Shown piece after piece: positions 36,490 through 47,093 of a stretch of 64,000 bases of DNA. Within the stretch, counting starts at the first letter, position 1. Every line of letters starts with the position of its first letter. The stretch spans positions 1-64,000 of the forward strand of contig NZ_CP025066.1 in NCBI RefSeq assembly GCF_002952775.1, given 5' to 3'. A program made the position numbers and the translations under genes. The stretch comes from Halalkaliarchaeum desulfuricum. GTDB taxonomy: Archaea; Halobacteriota; Halobacteria; Halobacteriales; Haloferacaceae. The notes beneath the pieces were generated by a model. It searched no databases. It was not told where the DNA came from and worked only from the letters and a program-made list of their open reading frames with translations.

Positions 36490-37068
36490 ATGAGTCTGGA
36501 CACTGTCGTTGAGGACATTCGAGAGGAAGCCCGCGCGCGTGCGGACGAGCTACTCGACGAGGCCAACGCCGAGGCCGAGGAGATCGTATCGGAGGCCGAG
36601 GCCGACGCCGAGCGTCTCCGACAGGAACGCGAGGCGGAGGTCGAGCGCACGATCGCCCAGGAGCGCGACCGGTCGCTCTCGAGCGCCAAACTCGAGGCGA
36701 AACAGGAACGGCTCGAGGCCCGCCGGGACCTCCTCGATGAGGTCCGGGAGGAGACCGAGAGCGCGCTGACGGAGCTGGAAGGCGATCGTCGCGAGGAACT
36801 CACCGGAGCGCTGCTGGAGGCGGCGCTCGCGGAATTCGACGAGGAATCGGTCGTCGTTCGCGGACGCGAGGAGGACGCCGAACTGCTAGAGCGGCTGCTG
36901 TCGGACGTCGAGGACGCCCACGTCGGCGACGCCTACGACTGTCTCGGCGGCGTCGTCGTCGAGGGCGACGGGTCGCGGGTGAAAGTGAACAACACGTTCG
37001 ACTCGCTGCTCGAGGAGGTCTGGGACCGGAACCTCAAAGAGTTGAGCGACACACTGTTCGAGCAATGA
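36490..37068 (+). CDS. atpE: A-type ATP synthase subunit E
   Basis: A 192-aa peripheral stalk subunit. The N-terminal half is a long helix of EAE/ERLR repeats that forms a heterodimeric coiled coil with H; the C-terminal half is a globular domain (DSLLEEVWDRNLKELSDTLFEQ at the end) that binds the A/B head. Starts 19 nt after atpK and overlaps atpC by four bases. Confidence 0.9.
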   Translation: MSLDTVVEDIREEARARADELLDEANAEAEEIVSEAEADAERLRQEREAEVERTIAQERDRSLSSAKLEAKQERLEARRDLLDEVREETESALTELEGDRREELTGALLEAALAEFDEESVVVRGREEDAELLERLLSDVEDAHVGDAYDCLGGVVVEGDGSRVKVNNTFDSLLEEVWDRNLKELSDTLFEQ

Positions 37069-38111
37069 TTGCTTCCGGGAGTTCGAACACTGAGTACGTC
37101 GTCGCCCGGGTTCGCGCCCGGCGTGGTTCCCTCTACAGCGACGAGGAGTACCGGAAGCTCATCCGGATGACGCCCGCGGAGATCGCTCGGTTCATGGAGG
37201 AGTCGACGTACAAGTCAGAGATCAACGCGCTCGGGACGCGGTACTCCGGGGTCGATCTCATCGAGTACGCGCTCAACCGGAACCTGGCAAAGCAGTTCAA
37301 CACCATTCTCGGCTGGGCAGAGGGGCGGCTGTACAACCTTCTGGCGCAGTATCTCCGGAAGTTCGACGCCTGGAACGCGAAAACCGTGCTCCGGGGGATC
37401 TACACCGACGCCTCCCGCGAGGCGATCGAGTCGGACCTCATCCGCGCCGGCGAGTTCGACGATCAGATGATTTCCCGGCTGCTGGAGGCCGGCACGATCG
37501 AGGCCGCCGTCGACGTGCTCGAGGACACGCTGTTCGGCGAGGACCTCGCTGCGGCGTTTGCCGACTACGAGGAGGAGGGAGTCCTGGTTCCGCTCGAGAA
37601 CGCGATCGACCGGGCGTACTACGATCACCTGATCACCGACATCGCGGTCGACGAACCGACCGCGCAGTACCGGGAGTTCCTCCAGGCGGAGATCGACTTC
37701 CGGAACGCCCGAAACGCCCTCCGGCTCGCGCGATCGGCGGCCGCCATCGACCCTGCCGAATACTACATCTCCGGGGGCAAGCTCTTCACGGAGTCACAAC
37801 TGGCCCAGCTCGCGAGCAACCTCGACGAGCTGGTCGGCTACATCCGGGAGAGCGAGTACGCAGACGAGCTGTCCGACGCACTCGGACAGCTCGAGGAGGC
37901 CGACAGCCTCATCGCGTTCGAGCATGCGGTCGACGCCGCCTTGCTGGAGTACTCCGACCGTCTCGGCTACGTCCACCCGGTGTCGATCACGCCGATCGCC
38001 TCGTACATCCTCGCGAAGGAGCGCGAGGTCGAGAACATCCGAGCGATCGCGCGCGGCAAGGAAGCAGGGCTATCCGAGGAAGAGATCGAACGGGAGCTGG
38101 TGATCATATGA
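37065..38111 (+). CDS. atpC: A-type ATP synthase subunit C
   Basis: A 348-aa V/A-type central-stalk adaptor (yeast Vma6 homologue) that sits on the K ring and holds the D-F rotor shaft. It is all-helical with the family's three-lobed repeats; NRNLAKQFNTILGWAEGRLYNLLAQYLRKFDAWNAKT shows its typical segment near residue 70. ATGA overlaps at both ends (with atpE and atpF) indicate translational coupling. Confidence 0.9.
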   Translation: MIASGSSNTEYVVARVRARRGSLYSDEEYRKLIRMTPAEIARFMEESTYKSEINALGTRYSGVDLIEYALNRNLAKQFNTILGWAEGRLYNLLAQYLRKFDAWNAKTVLRGIYTDASREAIESDLIRAGEFDDQMISRLLEAGTIEAAVDVLEDTLFGEDLAAAFADYEEEGVLVPLENAIDRAYYDHLITDIAVDEPTAQYREFLQAEIDFRNARNALRLARSAAAIDPAEYYISGGKLFTESQLAQLASNLDELVGYIRESEYADELSDALGQLEEADSLIAFEHAVDAALLEYSDRLGYVHPVSITPIASYILAKEREVENIRAIARGKEAGLSEEEIERELVII

Positions 38112-38434
38112 GCCAGGAGATCGCCGTCGTCGGTAGCCCGGAGTTCACGACTGGGTTCCGTCTGGCCGGCGTCAGGAAGTTCGAGAACGTCGCCGAAGAA
38201 AAGAAGGACGAGGACCTCGACGACGCCGTCGAACGGACCCTTGCAGACGACGACGTCGGCATCATCGTGATGCACGACGACGACATGGAGCATCTCTCCC
38301 GGGACGTCCGGGAGGCCGTCGAGACGAGCATCGAACCGACGCTCGTGACGCTGGGCGGCGGCGCCGGCAGCGGCGGGCTGCGAAACCAGATCAAACGCGC
38401 CATCGGCATCGATCTGATGGAGGAGGAAGACTAA
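38108..38434 (+). CDS. atpF: A-type ATP synthase subunit F
   Basis: A 108-aa central stalk subunit with the CheY-like fold: [35 protein letters not shown] and [12 protein letters not shown]. It pairs with D in the rotor. Its ATG overlaps the atpC stop; atpA starts two bases after the stop. Confidence 0.91.
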   Translation: MSQEIAVVGSPEFTTGFRLAGVRKFENVAEEKKDEDLDDAVERTLADDDVGIIVMHDDDMEHLSRDVREAVETSIEPTLVTLGGGAGSGGLRNQIKRAIGIDLMEEED

Positions 38435-38436
38435 AC

Positions 38437-40197
38437 ATGAGCCAAGCGACACAACAGGAGACCACCGACACCGGTGTCATCCAGCGAGTCAGCGGACCGG
38501 TCGTGGTCGCCCGCGATCTCGACGCCCGCATGAACGACGTCGTCTACGTCGGCGACGAAGGGTTGATGGGGGAAGTCATCGAGATCGAGGGTGAGACCAC
38601 GACCATACAGGTGTATGAAGAGACCTCGGGGGTCAGCCCCGGGGAACCCGTCGAGAACACGGGCGAACCCCTGACGGTCGACCTCGGCCCGGGGATGCTG
38701 GACGCTATCTACGACGGCGTCCAGCGTCCCCTGGACGTGCTCGAAGAGAAGATGGGGAGCCCGTACCTCGATCGCGGGGTCGACGCCCCGGGGATCGACC
38801 TCGAGGCGACCTGGGAGTTCGAACCGACCGTCGAGGAAGGCGACGAGGTCGAACCCGGAGACGTCGTCGGCATCGTCGAGGAGACGATCACCGTCGACCA
38901 CAAGGTGATGGTACCGCCGGACTTCGAGGGTGGCGAGGTCGCCGCGATCGAGGCCGGCAGCTTCACCGTCGACGAGACCGTCGTCGAACTCGACAACGGC
39001 GAAGAGGTGACGATGCACCAGGAGTGGCCGGTTCGGGAGCCGCGTCCGACCGTCGAAAAACGGACGCCCCGGTCGCCGCTGATCTCGGGACAGCGCATCC
39101 TCGATGGACTGTTCCCGATCGCGAAGGGTGGTACGGCGGCGATTCCGGGACCGTTCGGGAGCGGAAAAACTGTCGCCCAGCACCAGCTCGCCAAGTGGGC
39201 CGACGCGGACATCGTCGTTTACGTCGGCTGTGGCGAACGCGGCAACGAGATGACCGAGGTGATCGAGGACTTCCCCGAACTGGAGGACCCGAAAACGGGC
39301 AACCCACTGATGGCCCGCACCTCGCTTATCGCGAACACCTCGAACATGCCCGTGGCGGCCCGGGAATCCTGCGTGTACACCGGCATCACGATCGCCGAGT
39401 ACTACCGCGACATGGGCTATGACGTCGCGCTGATGGCCGATTCGACCTCCCGATGGGCGGAAGCGATGCGGGAGATTTCCTCCCGACTCGAGGAGATGCC
39501 CGGCGAGGAAGGGTATCCGGCGTACCTGGCGGCCCGTCTTGCGCAGTTTTACGAACGGGCCGGGTACTTCGAGAACGTCAACGGCACCGAAGGGTCGGTG
39601 TCGGTCATCGGTGCGGTGTCGCCACCGGGCGGTGACTTCTCGGAACCGGTAACCCAGAACACACTGCGGATCGTGAAGACGTTCTGGGCGCTGGACGCCG
39701 ACCTCGCCGAGCGCCGTCACTTCCCGGCGATCAACTGGGACGAGTCGTACTCGCTGTACCGCGAACAGCTCGATCCCTGGTTCACCGAGAACGTGGCCGA
39801 CGACTGGGCGGAGATCCGCCAGTGGGCGATCGACACGCTCGACGAGGAGGGCGAACTCCAGGAAATCGTCCAGCTGGTCGGCAAGGACGCCCTGCCGGAG
39901 GACCAGCAGCTCACCCTCGAGGTGGCACGCTACCTCCGGGAGGCGTACCTCCAGCAGAACGCGTTCCACGACGTCGACACGTACTGTGAGCCAGCGAAGA
40001 CGTACCGCATCCTCACTACCATCAAGGCGTTCAACGACGAGGCGTTCTCCGCGCTGGACGCCGGCGTTCCGGTGGAGGAGGTCACCGACGTCGACGCCGC
40101 GCCGCGGCTCAACCGCATTGCGGTCCAGGAGGAGTACGAAGAGTACGTCGACGAGCTCGTCGACGACCTCACCGAACAGCTCCGTGCGCTCTACTGA
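38437..40197 (+). CDS. atpA: A-type ATP synthase catalytic subunit A
   Basis: A 586-aa catalytic subunit. The P-loop is GPFGSGKTV (about residues 233-241), the catalytic glutamate lies in GCGERGNEM (about 262), and the family's non-homologous insert (about 110-200) and DSTSRWAEA are present. No insertion disrupts the nucleotide site. Starts with [17 protein letters not shown]; ends three nucleotides before atpB. Confidence 0.96.
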   Translation: MSQATQQETTDTGVIQRVSGPVVVARDLDARMNDVVYVGDEGLMGEVIEIEGETTTIQVYEETSGVSPGEPVENTGEPLTVDLGPGMLDAIYDGVQRPLDVLEEKMGSPYLDRGVDAPGIDLEATWEFEPTVEEGDEVEPGDVVGIVEETITVDHKVMVPPDFEGGEVAAIEAGSFTVDETVVELDNGEEVTMHQEWPVREPRPTVEKRTPRSPLISGQRILDGLFPIAKGGTAAIPGPFGSGKTVAQHQLAKWADADIVVYVGCGERGNEMTEVIEDFPELEDPKTGNPLMARTSLIANTSNMPVAARESCVYTGITIAEYYRDMGYDVALMADSTSRWAEAMREISSRLEEMPGEEGYPAYLAARLAQFYERAGYFENVNGTEGSVSVIGAVSPPGGDFSEPVTQNTLRIVKTFWALDADLAERRHFPAINWDESYSLYREQLDPWFTENVADDWAEIRQWAIDTLDEEGELQEIVQLVGKDALPEDQQLTLEVARYLREAYLQQNAFHDVDTYCEPAKTYRILTTIKAFNDEAFSALDAGVPVEEVTDVDAAPRLNRIAVQEEYEEYVDELVDDLTEQLRALY

Positions 40198-40200
40198 ACC

Positions 40201-41634
40201 ATGAAAGAGTACCAGACTATCACAGAAATCAGCGGCCCGCTGGTGTTCGCCGAGGTCGACGAGGCGATCGGCTACGACGAGATCGTCGAGATCGAGACCC
40301 CACGAGGGGAGATCAAGCGGGGCCAGGTGCTGGAATCCTCGGAGGGTCTCGTGGCCATCCAGGTGTTCGAAGGCACCTCCGGTATCGACCAGAACGCGTC
40401 CGTCCGGTTCATGGGCGAGACGCTGAAGATGCCCGTCACGGAGGACCTGCTCGGACGGGTGATGGACGGCTCGGGGCAGCCGATCGACGGCGGTCCCGAC
40501 ATCGTTCCCGAGGAACGCCGCGACATCGTCGGCGCGGCGATCAATCCCTACTCCCGGGAGTATCCCGAGGAGTTCATCCAGACGGGCGTCTCCGCCATCG
40601 ACGGGATGAACACGCTCGTTCGCGGCCAGAAGCTGCCGATCTTCTCCGGATCGGGGCTGCCCCACAACGAACTTGCACTCCAGATCGCCCGCCAGTCGAC
40701 TGTCCCGGAGGAAGACGTCGGCGGCGATGATGGTGGCGAAGGGGGCGATGGCTCCGAATTCGCGGTGATCTTCGGCGCGATGGGGATCACCCAGGAGGAG
40801 GCAAACGAGTTCATGGCCGACTTCGAGCGCACCGGTGCGCTCGAACGGTCGGTCGTGTTCATGAACACCGCCGACGACCCCGCCGTCGAACGGACGGTCA
40901 CCCCGCGGCTGGCGCTCACCACAGCGGAGTACCTGGCGTTCGACAAGGGGTATCACGTGCTCGTGATCCTCACGGACATGACCAACTACTGTGAGGCGCT
41001 TCGGGAAATCGGCGCGGCCCGCGAGGAGGTGCCGGGCCGCCGCGGCTACCCCGGATACATGTACACCGACCTGGCGACACTGTACGAGCGTGCCGGCCGG
41101 ATTCAGGGCCGGGACGGGTCGGTCACGCAGATTCCGATCCTCACGATGCCCGGCGACGACGACACCCACCCGATCCCCGATCTGACCGGCTACATCACCG
41201 AGGGGCAAATCTACGTCGACCGCGACCTCAACTCCCAGGGGATCCAGCCCCCGATCAACGTGTTGCCCAGCCTCTCGCGGCTGATGGACGACGGGATCGG
41301 CGAGGGGCTCACCCGTGCGGACCACGCCGACGTCTCGGACCAGATGTACGCCGCCTACGCCGAGGGAGAGGACCTCCGCGACCTCGTGAACATCGTCGGT
41401 CGCGAGGCCCTCTCCGAGCGGGACAACAGGTATCTCGATTTCGCCGACGCGTTCGAAAACGAGTTCGTTCAGCAGGGGTACCAGACGAACCGCGTCATCG
41501 ACGAGACCATCGATATCGGCTGGGATCTGCTCTCGACATTCCCGAAAGAGGAGCTCAACCGGATCGACGAGGAGCTGATCGAACAGCATTACCGCGAGGA
41601 GGAGACCGACCGCCAGGTCGTCGAAGCGGAGTAA
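40201..41634 (+). CDS. atpB: A-type ATP synthase subunit B
   Basis: A 477-aa non-catalytic nucleotide-binding subunit of the A3B3 head. As usual for B, the P-loop is replaced by [12 protein letters not shown] (about residues 151-162), without the catalytic lysine. An acidic, glycine-rich insertion, [12 protein letters not shown] (about 177-188), enlarges a surface loop. Start is ATG directly after atpA, stop six nucleotides before atpD. Confidence 0.95.
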   Translation: MKEYQTITEISGPLVFAEVDEAIGYDEIVEIETPRGEIKRGQVLESSEGLVAIQVFEGTSGIDQNASVRFMGETLKMPVTEDLLGRVMDGSGQPIDGGPDIVPEERRDIVGAAINPYSREYPEEFIQTGVSAIDGMNTLVRGQKLPIFSGSGLPHNELALQIARQSTVPEEDVGGDDGGEGGDGSEFAVIFGAMGITQEEANEFMADFERTGALERSVVFMNTADDPAVERTVTPRLALTTAEYLAFDKGYHVLVILTDMTNYCEALREIGAAREEVPGRRGYPGYMYTDLATLYERAGRIQGRDGSVTQIPILTMPGDDDTHPIPDLTGYITEGQIYVDRDLNSQGIQPPINVLPSLSRLMDDGIGEGLTRADHADVSDQMYAAYAEGEDLRDLVNIVGREALSERDNRYLDFADAFENEFVQQGYQTNRVIDETIDIGWDLLSTFPKEELNRIDEELIEQHYREEETDRQVVEAE

Positions 41635-41640
41635 TCATCC

Positions 41641-42387
41641 ATGGCCAAGGACGTCAAACCGACGCGCAAAAACCTCATGGCGATCGAGGACCGGATCGAT
41701 CTCTCCGAGCGCGGCCACGACACGCTCGAGCAGAAGCGCGACGGCCTCATCATGGAGTTCATGGACATCCTCGATCAGGCCCAGGACGTCCGGTCGGAAC
41801 TCGACGCCGACTACCAGACCGCACAGCGGAAGATCAACATGGCACGGGCCATGGAGGGCGACGTCGCAGTCCGGGGTGCGGCGGCGGCGCTGAAGGAGTA
41901 CCCGGAGATCACGACTCAGTCGAAGAACATCATGGGCGTGGTCGTCCCACAGATCGAGTCAACCAAGGTTCGCAAAGACCTCGACGAGCGCGGCTACGGG
42001 CTGCTCGGCTCCTCGGCCAGGATCGACGAGACCGCCGACGCCTACGAGCAGCTCCTGGAGACGATCATCCTCGCGGCCGAGGTCGAGACCGCGATGAAAA
42101 AGATGCTCGAGGAGATCGAGACCACGAAGCGTCGGGTCAACGCCCTCGAGTTCACGCTGTTGCCCGAACTGTACGACAACAAAGAGTACATCGAGCAGAA
42201 GCTCGAGGAGCAGGAACGCGAGGAAATCTTCCGCCTCAAAAAGATCAAAGCGAAAAAAGAGGAGGAAGAAGCCGAGGAGAAAGCCGAGGCCGCGGCGGAG
42301 GCCGAAAGTGCGGAGAAAGCCGAAGCCGCAGCGGAGGACGAGACGCCCCGCCTCGGACAGACCGACTCCGAACGGTCGGATAGATGA
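41641..42387 (+). CDS. atpD: A-type ATP synthase subunit D
   Basis: A 248-aa central shaft subunit. Two long antiparallel helices (about 10-70 and 120-200) with [20 protein letters not shown] at the start match the family. The C-terminal 45 residues are an extra acidic/alanine-rich tail ([16 protein letters not shown]) not needed for the shaft. The stop overlaps the next gene by four bases, which ties the small downstream gene to the operon. Confidence 0.92.
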   Translation: MAKDVKPTRKNLMAIEDRIDLSERGHDTLEQKRDGLIMEFMDILDQAQDVRSELDADYQTAQRKINMARAMEGDVAVRGAAAALKEYPEITTQSKNIMGVVVPQIESTKVRKDLDERGYGLLGSSARIDETADAYEQLLETIILAAEVETAMKKMLEEIETTKRRVNALEFTLLPELYDNKEYIEQKLEEQEREEIFRLKKIKAKKEEEEAEEKAEAAAEAESAEKAEAAAEDETPRLGQTDSERSDR

Positions 42388-42782
42388 CGCCCGAACCCTG
42401 TTCCCGATGTGAGGCTCCCACCGTCGCCTTCACCGTCCCAGCGGAACTCAGGGAACACGTGGACGATGTGATGGCGGCGTCGATCTGCACCGACTGTCTG
42501 TTGCTCGAACCGCAGGACGAGCCCGAAGCGACTGCGTCGCCAGAAGACGCCGAATTCGGAACGCTTCCGTTTCCCGATGGCGAGGGCGGGGTCGCAACCG
42601 CGATTGCTGTCGGTCTGCTCGAGTCGCTTGCGCTGAACCGTCCGGCGATCGAAGCGTGTCTCGAGTACGCCGAAGGCCAGGGCGCAGACGTCTTTCTGGC
42701 GCTCGACCGGCTCGCCGAAGCCGACGTGAACCCGTCGTTCGATCCGGCCAGACGGAAAGCACAGCTCGAAAATCTGCTGTAG
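42384..42782 (+). CDS. Small protein with two CxxC pairs, coupled to atpD
   Basis: A 132-aa haloarchaeal protein. CSRC (residues 6-9) and CTDC (about 36-39) probably bind one zinc, making a ribbon of about 40 residues. The C-terminal half is helical ([35 protein letters not shown]). It is the last gene of the atp transcript by virtue of the ATGA overlap. Role unknown; coupling makes an assembly or regulatory job for ATP synthase possible, but only by context. Confidence 0.78.
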   Translation: MTPEPCSRCEAPTVAFTVPAELREHVDDVMAASICTDCLLLEPQDEPEATASPEDAEFGTLPFPDGEGGVATAIAVGLLESLALNRPAIEACLEYAEGQGADVFLALDRLAEADVNPSFDPARRKAQLENLL

Positions 42783-42812
42783 TCCACCGGTTCAATTGGC
42801 GAAGCGGTGTCG

Positions 42813-43766
42813 TTACTCCGCGAGCAACTCGACGATCAGCGCCTTCTGTGCGTGAAGCCTGTTTTCCGCCTGGTCCCAGACCAGTACGCGGTCCGATTCC
42901 ATCACTGCGTCGGTGATCTCCTCGCCGCGGTGGGCCGGCAGGCAGTGCATCACCTTCGTATCGGTTCCCGCGAGCAACTCCTCGTTCACCTGGAACCCGT
43001 CGAAGGCGGCGAGCTTCCGTTCGCGTTCGTCCTCCTGGCCCATGCTCACCCACACGTCCGTGTAGACGACGTCGGCGCCGGCAATCGCGTCCTCGGGATC
43101 CGTCGTCACGGTCGGTGCCCGCCCGAGTTCGCCGGCGCGTTCGATCACGCCGTCTTCCATCGCGTACGCCGCCGGCGTCGCGACCGTCACGTCGATCCCC
43201 GCCATCGCCGCCCCGAGGACGAACGACTGCCCGACGTTGTTGCCGTCGCCGATCCAGGCGACGGAGACGTCGTCGTCGAAGTGTTCCTGCAACGTGAGCA
43301 GGTCGGCGAGAGTCTGACACGGGTGGGCGTCGTCGCTGAGGCCGTTTATCACCGGACAGTCGGCGTACTCTGCGAGCGTCACCACGTCCTCGTGGTCGAA
43401 CACCCGCGCCATCACGATGTCGACGTACCGTCCCAGCACCCGCGCGGTGTCCCGCAGCGGTTCGCCGTGGCCCAGTTGGATATCGTCGGGGCCGAGGAAC
43501 ATCGCGTGGCCGCCGAGCTGTGTCATTCCGGTTTCGAAGGAGACGCGCGTTCGCGTGCTGGGCTTTTCGAACAACATTCCGAGAGTGACGTCCGACAGCC
43601 GCGATCCGTCCTCGCTGGCTTTCATCGCGGCGGCCCGATCGAGAACTCGCTGTAGCTCCGCCGGCGTGAGGTCGTCGATGTCGACGAAGTCGGTCGCACT
43701 GATCCCGGAGGGAGAGCCCTCCGACGTTTCTCCGGCCGCGGTGTCGGGGTCTTTTGAGTCTGTCAT
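42813..43766 (-). CDS. argF: Ornithine carbamoyltransferase
   Basis: A 317-aa enzyme that forms citrulline from ornithine and carbamoyl phosphate. The carbamoyl phosphate motif STRTRVSFE (about 69-77) and the catalytic HCLPAHRGEE (about 270-279) are intact, and DGNNVGQS (about 165-172) is as in the family. A 25-residue acidic N-terminal tail precedes the fold. It is the last gene of the arginine cluster, 24 nt after argE. Confidence 0.94.
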   Translation of the reverse strand: MTDSKDPDTAAGETSEGSPSGISATDFVDIDDLTPAELQRVLDRAAAMKASEDGSRLSDVTLGMLFEKPSTRTRVSFETGMTQLGGHAMFLGPDDIQLGHGEPLRDTARVLGRYVDIVMARVFDHEDVVTLAEYADCPVINGLSDDAHPCQTLADLLTLQEHFDDDVSVAWIGDGNNVGQSFVLGAAMAGIDVTVATPAAYAMEDGVIERAGELGRAPTVTTDPEDAIAGADVVYTDVWVSMGQEDERERKLAAFDGFQVNEELLAGTDTKVMHCLPAHRGEEITDAVMESDRVLVWDQAENRLHAQKALIVELLAE

Positions 43767-43790
43767 CGTCCAAATCGTCTTGTTCGAGCG

Positions 43791-44948
43791 TTAGTCGTCG
43801 TTCGATACGAACCGTTCACAGACGGCAGTCAACACGCGGACGCTCCGGTCGAACTCCGAAAGCGACAGGTGTTCGTCGGGAGCGTGATCCAGCGCCGAGT
43901 CGCCGGGGCCGTACGTCACCATCGGGCGGTCCCAGGCGGCAGCATACAGGTTGACGTCGCTGGTGCCGGTTTTTCGCAGCAGCCGCGGATCGCCGCCCTC
44001 GCCGCGGATCGCCACCCGGAAGGCCCGGGCCAGCTCCCCCCGCGGATCGCCCATCACCGGCGGGATCGGCTCCTTCCAGGTGACTGTTCCCCCTTCGAGT
44101 TCCGCCTCGGCACGTTCCCGAACCGCCTCGACGGTGGTCGAGGGAGGGACCCGAAGCTGAACGTCGACGGTCGCCTCCACCGAGAGGCCGTCGGCCGAGA
44201 GCCCGCCGTCGAAACCGACGGGTTTCGTCGTCACCTGCTCGAAGACCGGCGTCCACTCGTCGGGCTCGAACGCCTCCTCGACCCGGTTCCACCACGCGAT
44301 CGCGTCCTGAATCGCGTTCGGCTCCGGCCGGGAGGTGTGTCCCGACTCGCTGGTAGAGACGTAGGTTCCGGCCAGGAAACCGCGATAGCCGAGCGTGACG
44401 CCGTCCCAGCCGGACGGTTCGCCGTTTATCACCGCCTCCGGCGGGGAGCGGTCCTCGACGAGGTGACGGGCCCCCCGGGAGTCGGTCTCCTCGCGGACGA
44501 CGCCGACGAACGAGGCGCCGGTACGGACCGCCGTGACCGCCATCGCGGTGAGGGGGCCCGTCGCGTCGACGCTTCCCCGGCCCCACAGTTGGTAGTCATC
44601 CTCGCTGTCCGCCTCGTCACCGTGGTCACCGTCAGCGTCCGTCTCGGCCTCCCGGATCTCGACGGGAACTTCGCCCGGAACCGTATCGACGTGGGAGGTC
44701 AAAAGTACCGCGTCGTCCCCGGGTGCCCGGACGTTGCCGACGTCGTCGAGCCACACCTCCCGGCCGTTCGCCTCGAAGAAGGCGGCGAGCCGTTCGGCCG
44801 CCGCGCGCTCCTCGCCCGAGGGCGACGGGATCGACACCAGGTCGTACAGCAGGCCACGACCGGTCGTGTTCAGCGCCGGGTGGTGCCCCTCGTCGCTGGC
44901 GTCACCCACGTCGGTCACGCCGTCGACGGTGTCGGGAGCACCCATCAC
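43791..44948 (-). CDS. argE: LysW-ornithine hydrolase (M20 family, ArgE/LysK)
   Basis: A 385-aa zinc-dependent M20 metallopeptidase that releases ornithine from the LysW carrier. Metal and catalytic segments are LLTSHVDTVPGE (about 78-89), GRGSVDATGPLTA, REETDSRGARHL (catalytic Glu) and the C-terminal GTSDVNLYAA. It sits between argD and argF with an ATGA overlap to argD, so the context assigns ornithine rather than lysine. Confidence 0.88.
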   Translation of the reverse strand: MMGAPDTVDGVTDVGDASDEGHHPALNTTGRGLLYDLVSIPSPSGEERAAAERLAAFFEANGREVWLDDVGNVRAPGDDAVLLTSHVDTVPGEVPVEIREAETDADGDHGDEADSEDDYQLWGRGSVDATGPLTAMAVTAVRTGASFVGVVREETDSRGARHLVEDRSPPEAVINGEPSGWDGVTLGYRGFLAGTYVSTSESGHTSRPEPNAIQDAIAWWNRVEEAFEPDEWTPVFEQVTTKPVGFDGGLSADGLSVEATVDVQLRVPPSTTVEAVRERAEAELEGGTVTWKEPIPPVMGDPRGELARAFRVAIRGEGGDPRLLRKTGTSDVNLYAAAWDRPMVTYGPGDSALDHAPDEHLSLSEFDRSVRVLTAVCERFVSNDD

Positions 44949-46081
44949 GAGAGAACCTCCGTCACGGCGTCGACGACCCGGTCGGCGTGGGACTGCTCGA
45001 CGACCAGCGGCGGCAGGAACCGAACAACCGTCCGGCCGGCCGGCAGCGCGAGCACCTGCTGGTCGATCGCGAGGTCCCTGAGAACCCGGTTTGCCCCCCG
45101 CTTCACCTCGATTCCGACCAGCAGCCCCGCTCCGCGGACGTCACGAACGGGGAGCTCCTGCTCCTCGGCGGCCGAGGATAGTTCCTCCCGGAAGTACGCC
45201 CCGACTTCGCCGGCGTGAGCCGGCAGGTCCTGTTCGACGATCGTTTCCAGGGTCGCGTTCGCAGCCGCACACACCACCGGGCCGCCGGAGAACGTCGAGC
45301 CGTGGTCGCCGGCGTCCTCGGTGATCCAGTCGGCACACAGTGTTGCTGCCGCCGGCAGTCCGTTTGCGAGCCCCTTTGCGGTCGTGAGCATGTCGGGGAC
45401 GACGCCGGCGGCCTCGCAGGCCCACAGCGTCCCCGTCCGACCGAGGCCGGTCTGGATCTCGTCGAAGACGAGCGCCGCGCCCGCCTGTTCGGTTATCTCC
45501 CGGGCCCGCTCGAGATAGCTGCCCGATGCGGGGTGGATTCCGCCTTCGCCCTGGACGGGTTCGAGAAACAGCGCCGCCGTCTCCTCGTCGACGGCCGCCT
45601 CCAGCGCCTCGGCGTCGCCGTACTCGACGAACTCGATCCCGCCGGCGAGCGGCTCGAACGGCGCCTTGTACTTCTGTTTCCAGGTCATCGCGAGCGCCCC
45701 CATCGTCCGGCCGTGGAACGCTCGCTTCGTGGCGACGATCTTTTCCCGGCCGGTCGCGCTCCGGGCGAACTTCATCGCCGCCTCGTTCGCCTCCGTGCCG
45801 GAGTTGCACAGCCAGACGTTCGCCAGGTCGCCCGGCGCGATCGACGCCAGCCGGTCGTACAGTTCCGTCCGGACCTCGACGGGATACGACGCCTGGACGT
45901 ACGTCAGCGTCGCGGCCTGCTCCTGGATCGCATCGACCACCGCGGGATGGGAGTGGCCGAGTGGCGTCACCGCATACGAGGCGCCGAAGTCGAGGTAGCC
46001 GGTGCCGTCGGCGGACTGCAGATGGACGCCGTCACCCGACTCGATCTGGATGGGCTTTTCCGAGAAGACGAACCCGCTCAT
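44945..46081 (-). CDS. argD: LysW-semialdehyde aminotransferase (ArgD/LysJ)
   Basis: A 378-aa class III PLP aminotransferase that forms LysW-linked ornithine from the semialdehyde, using glutamate. PLP contacts are LCNSGTEANEAA (about 90-101), FDEIQTGLGRTG (about 207-218) and the Schiff-base lysine in TTAKGLANGLP (about 234-244). I chose ATG 46081 (MSGFVFSEKP), since the longer in-frame region upstream reads through argB's end. One nucleotide separates it from the argB stop. Confidence 0.93.
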   Translation of the reverse strand: MSGFVFSEKPIQIESGDGVHLQSADGTGYLDFGASYAVTPLGHSHPAVVDAIQEQAATLTYVQASYPVEVRTELYDRLASIAPGDLANVWLCNSGTEANEAAMKFARSATGREKIVATKRAFHGRTMGALAMTWKQKYKAPFEPLAGGIEFVEYGDAEALEAAVDEETAALFLEPVQGEGGIHPASGSYLERAREITEQAGAALVFDEIQTGLGRTGTLWACEAAGVVPDMLTTAKGLANGLPAAATLCADWITEDAGDHGSTFSGGPVVCAAANATLETIVEQDLPAHAGEVGAYFREELSSAAEEQELPVRDVRGAGLLVGIEVKRGANRVLRDLAIDQQVLALPAGRTVVRFLPPLVVEQSHADRVVDAVTEVLS

Positions 46082-46082
46082 C

Positions 46083-47093
46083 TCACGCCTCCGTCTCCGA
46101 GGTCGTCTCGGTTTCCGTTTCCGCGTCGGTTTCCGCGGCCGCGTCGGTTTCCGGGTTCGATGCGTTCTCAGCATCGACATCGTCGGCGTCGTCGCCGTCG
46201 TCGAAACCGAGCGCACCCGGGTCGATCCGGGTGCCGGCTCCGCCCAGCGCGGCGACGACCGGATCCCGGAGGTTGGCGTCCGACACAGTCACGCCGGCTG
46301 CACCCCCCTCCAGGGCCTCGACCGCGGCCATCACTTTCTTGGTCATGAATCCCTCGGCGGCGGCCTCGAGCGCCTCGAGTTCCGCGGGTGTGGCGGTCGA
46401 CTCGATCAACGTCTTCGGATCCTCCGGGTCCGCGTATATCCCGTCGACGTCGGTCAAAAGCACGAGTTCGGCGCCGATTTCGGCGGCGATCGCGCCGGCG
46501 GCGCGGTCGGCGTCGGTGTTTACGGGCGTGACGCCGCCGTCCGACTCCTCGCCGGCCATCGGCGGGGAGACCACCGGGACGTAGCCCGCCTCGAGCAGCA
46601 GCGACAGTAGCTCGCCGTTGACCGACTCGAGTTTCCCCGAGTGCTCGCCGCGCTTGATCTTCTTTTTGCCGTTCTCGCGCACCCGGACCGCCGACTTGCG
46701 CGGCCCCGAAAGGAGCCCCCCGTCCACGCCCGAGAGCCCGACGGCGTCGACGCCGGACTCCTGCAGAAGCGCGACCAGGTCGGTGTTGAGCTTTCCGGGC
46801 AGCACCATCGAGAACACCTCCATCGTCTCGGCGTCGGTAAAGCGCCCGGAGACGCCCGAGGGAGTCTCGACGTAGGTCGGCTCCTTGCCGAGCCGTTCGA
46901 GCGTCTCGTCGACCGCAGTCGAGCCGCCGTGGACGACGACGACGTCCCGGCCGTCGGCGACGAGATGTGCCACGTCGCCGACGGCGCCCTCCGGATCGAC
47001 CGCCTTCGCGCCGCCGATCTTCACGACGACGGGTGGCGCTCCGTTCGCCGACTCCGATACCCCTCCCTGTGCGGATAGTTCTGCTCCTGTCAT
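46083..47093 (-). CDS. argB: LysW-glutamate kinase (ArgB/LysZ)
   Basis: A 336-aa amino acid kinase that phosphorylates the side chain carboxyl of LysW-linked glutamate. VVVKIGGAKA (about 22-31), VVHGGSTAVDETL and the ELVLLTDVDGIY (about 206-217) segments match the family. The last 45 residues are an acidic, repetitive extension (DAAAETDAETETETTSETEA) beyond the kinase fold. Overlaps argC by four bases. Confidence 0.92.
   Translation of the reverse strand: MTGAELSAQGGVSESANGAPPVVVKIGGAKAVDPEGAVGDVAHLVADGRDVVVVHGGSTAVDETLERLGKEPTYVETPSGVSGRFTDAETMEVFSMVLPGKLNTDLVALLQESGVDAVGLSGVDGGLLSGPRKSAVRVRENGKKKIKRGEHSGKLESVNGELLSLLLEAGYVPVVSPPMAGEESDGGVTPVNTDADRAAGAIAAEIGAELVLLTDVDGIYADPEDPKTLIESTATPAELEALEAAAEGFMTKKVMAAVEALEGGAAGVTVSDANLRDPVVAALGGAGTRIDPGALGFDDGDDADDVDAENASNPETDAAAETDAETETETTSETEA

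Noticed and set aside
38431-41589. 1052-codon minus-strand open frame across atpA and atpB
   Set aside because: Shadow of strongly conserved atpA/atpB; composition (VDVDRL-like strings) is typical of antisense frames.
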